Assembly (NCBI RefSeq): GCF_964275005.1 | Contig: NC_092686.1 | Location: forward strand, 18,738,547 to 18,802,546 | Length of the DNA stretch: 64,000 nucleotides | Reading direction: 5' to 3' | Source of the DNA: Diadema setosum | Lineage: Eukaryota; Echinodermata; Echinoidea; Diadematoida; Diadematidae | Part shown: positions 56,558-64,000 of the stretch, piece after piece | Numbering within the stretch: the stretch's first letter is position 1 | Layout of the letters: each line of letters starts with the position of its first letter | Made by a program: the position numbers and the translations under genes | Notes under the pieces: generated by a model | Seen by the model: the letters and a program-made list of their open reading frames with translations, nothing else | Database searches by the model: none | Told to the model about the DNA's origin: nothing

Positions 56558-56677
56558 CGAAATTCCGGCTGTTGGCATGGCCGGCGGAGAGGCGGTCCCC
56601 GGTGCTGGGGGTGTGGCAGGCGTAGCTTTAGGCCTTGCGGCAATTGCACTCCCGTGGCGAGTTACTCTAGCAGACAT
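56558..56677 (-). CDS. Candidate first coding exon cut by the gap
   Basis: On the - strand an ATG at 56677 opens MSARVTRHGSAIAARPKATP, then ATPPAPGTASPPAMPTAGIS, running into the gap. The Ala/Pro-rich, basic start and the local GC rise (against AT-rich flanks) look like a disordered protein N-terminus. I recognise no family. A TATATAA-like word lies only about 30 bases upstream of the ATG, which is close for a promoter. It could equally be non-coding GC-rich sequence. Confidence 0.3.
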
Positions 56678-57193
56678 GGTCAAAACGCATTAGTGTTCAC
56701 ACGTATATAATTAGCGAGAAGGGGAGGAGCTCACACAATGCAGAGAGCTCACGCTGCCATACGTCTGCTCTCGACGACGTCTCTTGCCTTTGGCCTAACA
56801 GTGCTCTATTGTGGTCTAGCGCCCCCTGTTGTCTGATTACTAGTACCCAAGAGTGCAGTATCTCGGGATACGGTGATTACAATGGTTGTAAGTGGCAGAA
56901 TAAAATTAATGACAGACAATAAACCACCAAGTTCTTCAGATTATTTCTTCTCAGTGAATCGTGCGGATCAATAATGTATGGGTTTGTTAGTCGTCAACAC
57001 AGATCACATAAAATCCACAGAATCCAAAGAGAAGGAGTGGGGGGGGGGGGGGGCGAGGGGACACCCACCCCTAAAAAAAAAACCAAACAAACTTATTCGT
57101 GTGTATAAAGTCCTCCCCCCCCCCCTTTTAGTATATTGTCAAGGGCGCCGGAAGCGGGGGCAGAGCTGTGACAAAAATTAATCAACTATTTAA

Positions 57194-57385
57194 AGGGGAT
57201 GGCTATATAGTAACTGATCAATGGGAATCAGTGGGAATGCTAGGGGATGATAATCCATTGTTCCAATCCTTATGTATCTATTGTGTGAAAATTATTTGCT
57301 TCAGAATGGTCTCATATTCAAGTATAAAATGTGCAGTTTAATGTTTCCAGGTTAGCATGCCTGTACAGTGACGGGGCGATCGTTA
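57194..57385 (+). mobile_element. Half copy of the foldback element seen at 33376
   Basis: It starts AGGGGATGGCTA after TTAA (57190-57193) and follows the left arm and loop of 33376-33732 (CAGAATGGTCTCATATTCAAG, GTGCAGTTTAATG, TTCCAGGTTAGC, CAGTGACGG). The right arm is absent; unrelated sequence follows. Confidence 0.7.
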
Positions 57386-57469
57386 ACGGCCCGTTCAAAA
57401 TTGAACAATAAAGACACTTTTCTTGTCTAACCAATTTCATAACTGAAAATGCGAAATTTTTACCTACCG

Positions 57470-57790
57470 TGGGAGTGGAGTTACCCCCTTCCCACACCCT
57501 CCCACCCCCGCTCGGTCGTTACGCTCCCTCGCCGAGGATCTCACACCGTCACATTAATGTGATCCAGACGATTTTTTTCACTATGTTTTATGCCCTAGAA
57601 ATTTGGCTTTAAATGTTCTTTAAATGCTTGACTTTTGCACTCCGATTTTACAAAAAGAACCCTACCGTGGGGGGGGGGGGGGGTAGGCTCCCACTCCCTC
57701 CCCCCCCCCCCGGCTCGGTCGCTTCGCTCCCTCACCGAGAATCTCACACCGTTACATTAATGTACCCCCGTCGTGATTTTGTCCCCCCCC
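57470..57790 (-). repeat. Family G tandem repeat, inverted copy (two units)
   Basis: This is the reverse complement of the units at 50467-51125: CCCTCCC tracts, CGAGGATCTCACACCGT, then ACATTAATGT. Two units are separated by about 230 bp. C and G runs here are long and may be inexact. Confidence 0.65.
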
Positions 57791-58864
57791 CCCCAAAAAA
57801 AAAAAAAAAAAGAAACCGAAACCCCCCCAAAAAACAAAACAAAAAGAGAAAGTGTTCCGGCGCGCTTGGTTATTGTCGTTCCCTCCCTTTGAAAGCACCC
57901 CCTATCTCAGGGCTACCAAAATTTCTGATCCCCTCCCCCCTCTTTTGTGGGATTTTCACAGACACTTTCCATAGGCTGGTCCAACCGTATAGTAGACACC
58001 CTAAATCCGGAATAATACTTCATAACACATAATAACTACTTCAGTATGCGAAAATGAAAATCTCGTAACATAAATGTCGATCAATTTTGCTATGATTTTC
58101 AAACTATTTCACAACCATTATTTCTAAAATTTGTCAGGAATCCCAAGAGATTATAGAAAACAGAAAGGAAAAAAAAATCTCCTTGTGCACAGTCAAATAC
58201 ACACCGTTTTATAGCTTTATTTATTTATTTTTTTGATTTACTTTTCTTTTTTTATCAATTCTCGAGCAGTATTTCATAGAACGAAAAGTACCCCCTTTTT
58301 AGAGTTTGTTTGTTTTTTTTTTTCAAATAGGGAACACGCCTCGCCGCTAATCAACCGCAGTGAAAACGTTGCCCTCTTTTAAAATAACGTGGTACAAGCC
58401 CGTAACTAAAAAAAAAAAAAAAAAAAAAAAAAATGCCACTAGCTGTGCAAAGTATGAGAATCATTGCTGATCATGACTGAGCTCATAATCATTTCGGGGT
58501 CTACATGATTGTTTAAGAATAGAGATCACCTTAGTCGACTATCAAGACTGTAAGTAGGCCGTAGACTGTCAAGTCTGCAACCTTTATGACAAAATATTCA
58601 TCTATGAATGATACCGTCAATAAATCAGAACAACAACAACTAAAGACTCACGAAGTGGAGGGGAAACGAGTTATATATAACACGTAGATCCCATCGGCAT
58701 GCCATCCCATCCAAAGCCAAAACAGCAAAACATAAATAAAAAAATGGCCCCAAATATATGAAACATGAATCAATTTCACCAAAAAACAAAACCTAATAAC
58801 ATCCATGCGGGATTACCAGTCCTAGTACACCGGTAGCAGACGATAACTGCAGCTGTCCACGTGT

Positions 58865-59030
58865 AACTTCGCCCCGCCCCTTTTGCGCGTGCATGCTCGC
58901 CTGGATGCGCCGCTAGCTAGTACGTATCCGATCAAACCGAGTAGACCCAAGAGCTTCTAGACTCTTTGATATATACAGTATAGTAGTACGTGTAGCGACT
59001 CGACACAGCAAAAGAGACACCGGCGGTAAG
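58865..59030 (+). promoter_or_regulatory. Weak candidate promoter and non-coding first exon
   Basis: A GC box (GCCCCGCCCC near 58870), a TATA-like GATATATAC near 58968 and a consensus donor CGGCG|GTAAGC at 59026 follow in promoter order, in a GC-rich island. No downstream coding exon was found inside the window. Each part is a short match. Confidence 0.2.
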
Positions 59031-59673
59031 CGTTCTACGTGATTATTTTCAAAATTTATTATCTTTAAGTACCTGTGCTGGTCTTGAATCCTGACAGGAT
59101 ACAGTACTAAAACAACAACAAACGAAAAACAAACAAACAGCTGAATTTCAGGCGTCAGTGTTCATGTATTTAATAGGCCTGTCATCGGTGGGGCCTGTGC
59201 ACTAACCACGGCGCGGGGCGCTGTATCTCGGTACGGGTTGGGATCGCTGTAGCCCCGAAGACCGCGCCGCAAGGCAAGGCGCGTTGGGCTTGTCGCAGTT
59301 AGGATCGCTGGTGCGGTTACCTGTGCACCAGTCTTTAGGACCTAGGTGACTGCCGATATTGTTATTGTCGGATGCGGATGGAGCTGGCCAGTTTCTAGTC
59401 TAGCTTCTGGACTCTTTTTACTCGTAGTCGGTGTACGTGACGAGCCGTATGAGGGCGTGACACCCGAGGATTGCGATACGCCGAGAACTGCGATACCCGA
59501 GAAAAAAAGAGTCCAGTAAAATACTTTCGCCGGATCGAGCAGGGTCAAGAGTTCACGCTAGAGTGGTCATGAATATTCATGACTCGCAGTCAATCAGACA
59601 GTTTTACTTATACCAGCTGATCGCACTCCCACTGGTAGTGTGTGGTAATGCTGCCCTCCTCCACTAACACTAT

Positions 59674-59824
59674 TAGGGAGCTTTAGATTTTAGACGCGCG
59701 GACGTTCAAAGGGGAAAAAACATGGTCTGAGCGTGCGCAGTAGCGCACGTCAAGTTACTGCGCACGCTCAGACCATGTTTTTTTCCCTTTGAACGTCCGC
59801 GCGTCTAAAATCTAAAGCTCCCTA
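59674..59824. mobile_element. Near-perfect palindromic MITE, 69-bp arms
   Basis: The arms 59674-59742 and 59756-59824 are inverted copies with a single mismatch, around a 13-base loop. Ends are TAGGGAGCTTTAGATTTT and its mirror. The terminal TA (59674-59675, 59823-59824) fits a TA target site. It abuts the next element. Confidence 0.85.
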
Positions 59825-60166
59825 TTGACCGATTCTGTGACACGCTATGTGTATTTTTGGCATGGGCAGCGCCATTACGCGGTGTCTCAGCCGACCCCCC
59901 CTTCCCACTCCCCACCCCTCTCCCTGCATTAGCACGCGCGCAGAATGAAAAAACTGATGCATGGTTGCTTTAGCCAATGGGCGTCTCGTACTGAGTGCGT
60001 GAATGCTTGCTTAGTGCGCGAACCTTTGTTACAAGTGCGCGATAAACATGTTGCCCTTGGGGTGGGGGAGAGCAGGGGGGGTCGGCTGAGACACCGCAAT
60101 TTGAGCTCATGGCTGCGCCCAGTGCCATAAAATGTCTGCTGCCCTCAGCGAACCCGAGTCGGTCAA
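59825..60166. mobile_element. MITE with TTGACCGA ends, sharing a TA with its neighbour
   Basis: The ends TTGACCGA and TCGGTCAA are inverted, flanked by TA at 59823-59824 and 60167-60168. Longer internal inverted blocks include GCGGTGTCTCAGCCGACCCC and its mirror near 60073-60095. No transposase. Confidence 0.75.
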
Positions 60167-60388
60167 TACAGCATTGTCGACCAAAATAGGGGGTTTTGTT
60201 CTGTAGTTGAGCCCACTAACTTGTACTTCGACCGCCAGCTCATCATACTGCATTATGTAGGCCTACGTGCTTTCTTTATTCATGATGAGAGACAAGCTGC
60301 CCATTCCATGATTTCATGAAGTCATCATATAAAAGTCTTTACATTAAATCAAGGAAATTCCAAAGACTCTCATAATTATGTAACTATA

Positions 60389-60434
60389 CACAGCCCAGTC
60401 GCCGCTGTACATACGTAGCGCGACAGGGCTGTAC
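60389..60434. repeat. Short hairpin related to 1159-1231
   Basis: ACAGCCCAGTCGC and GCGACAGGGCTGT are inverted with one mismatch around CTGTACATACGTA. Same core words as the hairpin in intron 1. Confidence 0.5.
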
Positions 60435-63400
60435 CAGCAAAGCTCCAAACACGAAGAGGGTCCAACGATCGCATGCGATCGGATTGAATTTTGATACTGT
60501 AGATCATTTTTTTGTCACTTCAAACTCATCTGACGAACAAAATGATAATAAGACTTCATATCTATGCTATGAATATTGAAATTTAGATTTAATAACTTAC
60601 CTAAAATGATGGTTATATGCAGCATGTGTGAACGGTTCACGAACGGTACATCGTCTTTTACGCCAGGCCATTTCCAATATCTGGGAGGTCACATGATCTG
60701 AATGCCCTTTTAAAAGGTCGCGCTGTCGACCGTGCTGCTACACCAACACTCAAGCAGCGCATCGCACGCACGCAAAAGATTTCCGCAGAGATCAAGGCGC
60801 CATTTTGAATTCTGCAACGATGAACCCCGACGGTGTTAGGGAATCCGCCAGAAAGTATCATTTTTTGGTTCCACAGACTTATCACGAGGGCTCTCAATGG
60901 ACTTACGAACCTTCTGTAATACAAGCATGCACTTAAGGTGAGTAACGTTTGGTAACGTGTACACTGTTTATAAAGAACGTACATAAATTTTCATAACTTT
61001 TGTAGTTGTGTTGTGGTTCCCCACTTTGAAGGTGCCCGCTCGCTGGTCAGACGCTGTATTCGCGTAGCGTATTAACAGCGTCTGGTCGGGCTAATAATTA
61101 TGTAGCTATATTATGTATACAAGAGAAGTAAAGTCCATCCAAATAGGGGAGCTGTATATACCACGATTTTGTACGATGAACAAATGTTTCATTGGACATT
61201 ATAGGCTTATTGCAGATTACAGACTTTATTTCAGATTGATTCCTCCGAGAATAACATTGACATCCGTAAAAGGGTCAATCCCACTATATCCGCTAAAATA
61301 TGTGATCTTCATATACATGACTATATTGATCAATATTCCAATAGATTTAAGGGATCCCGTGTCACAGAAGTCATATTTTTGGTAAAGCAACTCTAGCAAA
61401 GATATTAAAAACCAGACCCCCCCCCCCAAAAAAAAAAATAATAATCATTATATTATTATCATTACAAAATATCAAATGTAGGAACCAGATTCAAATAGTC
61501 GATCGTGCCAAAATAGATTTCTGTCTTTGAAAACCTGATTGTAGATAGGAATAAAAAAATTGTCATGGTCAACAAAAGGCAAGTGAAATACATTGGATTG
61601 CGCCTGCGGGTAGGATAACTAAGAGGTTCGTGTTTTTGTTATTGTTATTTTTTATATAGATCGAGTCAAATACAGGCTAGGGATTTCACTGACGAATTCC
61701 ATAAGGTATTTTAAGATTCAACGAAACATACGTGATACCCTGCTATGAGATTTCTCCTCAAGGATTATGTCAGCCTATAGCTCAACTGCAAGGAACTCCT
61801 CCCATATCTCACTATAGAACACATTAAAGTAACTTTATTATCTCATTTCCATGGAAAAGTGCAGGTGAGAAACGTATACGTTACGAAAACTCACTCCCTG
61901 GCCAACATAACTCGCAGGATTCATCCAATTATAAACTTATACAAACACTCTGAGGGAATTTATTCATAGTAACAACTTTCATATAGTCAAACTACTTCAT
62001 CTAAACGTAAAAGCAGCATTATTCCTTGCATCCTTTTACCAAAACACTTGTGGCTTGCCTTTAAAACAGATTTACATGCTGATAGTGCAGCTATATTCGT
62101 GAGGAATATGGTGCTGGTTGAAATGGTGCGTTCTTCCAAAGGTTCTTTAATCAGAAAGCTATGTCTGTTATTCCGAAGGTTCATTTATTCGAAAATAAAC
62201 TATTGCTCACTATTTTTTTTTTCTTCTGATAATGAAATAATGTTCATTAGCCGAAACTTAAAAAAAGGGTTTGTAGTTATGTACTTGTAAATAGCACACT
62301 TAACCATCACAACAATACCCGCTGTTATGTTCACACGGCATGTGCTGATACATGGCGATAACAATATGCCAATTCTTTTAATTTTATTAACTGAATGGAT
62401 TTTGAAGTAACAGGAGGGTTACACACATCTATTTTCCCTGAAAAGGTGTTAGTGCTAACTTATAGCAGTAAAGCAAAACAAAGCAAAAGGAAACAAACTT
62501 GTAATGGTATACATTAAGCCGTGTTGATCGAAGGATGATAATACAACATGACATTGTAATGATGAGAAGCAGAATGCTTCACAGACGCAGGTACACAGTG
62601 ACTCAAATTGTCTTATGACTTTGAAAGCGAACACTTCTTTTTAATGGGTGCTCACCAATGTGAATGCAGGAGGGAATACAGGTCATTCTCATTGATACAC
62701 ACACAAAAAAAAAAAAAATGGGGGCAAAATTGAATAAGATACGACTAGCAAATTACCTCTCGCAAAACCATACTGTTGAAAAGACATGTATTTTACTTCT
62801 CTTTTTTAATGGAAGTGGACTTTCTCTTGTCTGTGTGGTTGAAGATCACCTGTTGGAAAGCAATACCCGGAAGTAAATGGTTTAGCAAATATTTACACAT
62901 CACAGATGATATAACTTTCGAGCCCAGCTATTAGTAAAATTGCATTTATATGCATTGAACATCATCTGTAGTATAAAAATTGATGATGCGCAGTGTGGGG
63001 CACGACATATTGCAATTTGTCTTAACGGTAACGTACTATTATGTTTCATTGGAAATACCAGATATTTCTCCTTTAATCATGCTGTTAATGAACATCTTTG
63101 ATTATCGTCCAACAATGAAGGATTAAACATCTAGGGCAGCTAGATAAACTTTATAGGAGTCCATACCATGTTGTTATCATGTAATACGTATCGTTCTGAG
63201 GGGTGAATCCCGGAGACTGTGGTATCATACAGTTTAAATGAATAATTAATAAATTCATTTTGCACTACGAGATATTCATCAGCAAGTGTCCAATTTATAT
63301 ATAATATGCCCTTCAGCATGGTGTTGTGGAGTTTGCCTGCTATATCAAGGAGACTCTCCCGCCTTCTCGACGATGCTTTACCTCCTGATGGTTACATGGC

Positions 63401-64000
63401 ATCATCATTATAATGCAAGGTGAATATCAGAATTGTATAATATCTACTGTGATTGTTAAATGCTGAATAATTCTGGAGTCAGAAATTTCTTATTTCTGGT
63501 TACAGTTTGTTTTTCTGAAGGTTCATTTTCAGGGTTTATTATTACGATGGTTCGGTAATCCAAAACGAAATAAGGTTCGTTTAAAATACTGAAGGATTGG
63601 TCTTCCGAATGTTCGTTTGTATAGCCCCTAAAAGAAAAATAAAGAAAAAAAAGTTTGCAATCCCGAAGGTTCGTTAATTTAAAACGATATTGGTTAGTAA
63701 TTCCGAATGTTTGTTATAAGTATGCAATTTTTCCATTTGTGGATTTACGAACCTTGTTTCATTTGTTTGTTTGTTTGTTTGTTTGTTTGTTTTTTTTTGG
63801 GGGGGGGGGGGCTATCAAACCTTCAAAATAATAGAGTTTCTCTTATTTTCAGATTAGGGCAAGTCCAAGATAACGCGCACGTTGCGTATGGGACATTCAG
63901 AGACTTTTATGACCTGAAAGATACATGTAGTGTTAATGGCCTTTGATCATATTGAACTTCATCATGGTGATTGATATCTAGAAGAAGTATAATCATGTAA
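60435..64000. other. Right flank, no gene recognised
   Basis: Only short structure is visible: an inverted pair CAGACGCTGT/ACAGCGTCTG at 61053-61082, AT-rich sequence, scattered family E words (GAAGGTTCRTT) at 62160-62260 and 63515-63720, and a (GTTT)n plus G run at 63758-63811. Open frames are short and match nothing I know. Confidence 0.4.
62160..63720. repeat. Scattered family E words (GAAGGTTCGTT)
   Basis: TCCGAAGGTTCATTTATTCG near 62170, then TGAAGGTTCATTTTC, AAGGTTCGTTTAAA and CCGAAGGTTCGTTAATTT between 63515 and 63680. They match the core of the tandem array at 11680-12620 but are not in a regular array here. Confidence 0.45.

Noticed and set aside
60820-60936. Small + strand frame starting MNPDGVRESARKYHFLVPQT after a GCGCCATTTTG word, with GTGAGT just after it
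   Set aside because: An in-frame TAA lies immediately before the donor-like GTGAGT, so it cannot be a coding first exon, and the peptide is not recognised.
1-64000. LTR retroelements, endogenous viruses or Polintons
   Set aside because: No gag, protease, integrase, capsid or DNA polymerase motifs and no long terminal direct repeats were seen; the only reverse transcriptase trace is the short LINE piece at 41818-42118.

Overview
This window looks like one locus from the nuclear genome of a marine invertebrate animal. A deuterostome (echinoderm or hemichordate grade) is my best guess, based on WDR82 similarity and on repeat families and 'aggcctac'-type words that I associate with such genomes; the species cannot be fixed from sequence alone. 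Nothing prokaryotic is present, and I saw no retrovirus, LTR element or Polinton.

One host gene is certain. WDR82 (the SET1/COMPASS and PP1-PNUTS complex WD-repeat subunit) runs on the + strand from 455 to 43385 in eight coding exons. All seven introns are GT-AG, and the joined exons give an uninterrupted 315-residue protein (948 nt with stop). Introns 1 (20.2 kb) and 5 (12.3 kb) are greatly enlarged by mobile DNA. The 3' region (43386 to about 45330) starts with a roughly 198-bp tandem duplication that includes the stop codon.

Almost everything else is repeats. Intron 1 holds short inverted-repeat elements, a 'TATGCCTCCGCC' family (family A) with three other elements nested inside one copy, a TTAA-flanked element nested in a TA-flanked one, and a 7-unit tandem array of about 157 bp. 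Intron 2 holds another family A copy with its own nested element. Intron 5 holds a 5.6-kb inverted-repeat element, itself carrying a foldback element and a TTAA family, then an apparently complete hAT DNA transposon (35968-39501) with an uninterrupted transposase on the - strand. Intron 6 has a third copy of an 'AGCTCACCTGAGCC' family (C) and a LINE fragment. Downstream of WDR82 are a broken hAT copy (about 45.9-47.3 kb), an old family A copy, G-rich tandem repeats, a sequencing gap (56458-56557) and a run of small inverted-repeat elements.

The points most worth a second look are the intact hAT element, the nested insertions whose empty sites survive in sister repeat copies, the dense nuclear-receptor DR1-like words carried by two unrelated repeat families inside WDR82 intron 1, a 13-bp 'TCACGGACGTTCG' word repeated on both strands across 4.3 kb, and pairs of elements that share one target site. 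A candidate coding exon reading into the gap and a candidate promoter near 59 kb are weak hints of further host genes on the right.
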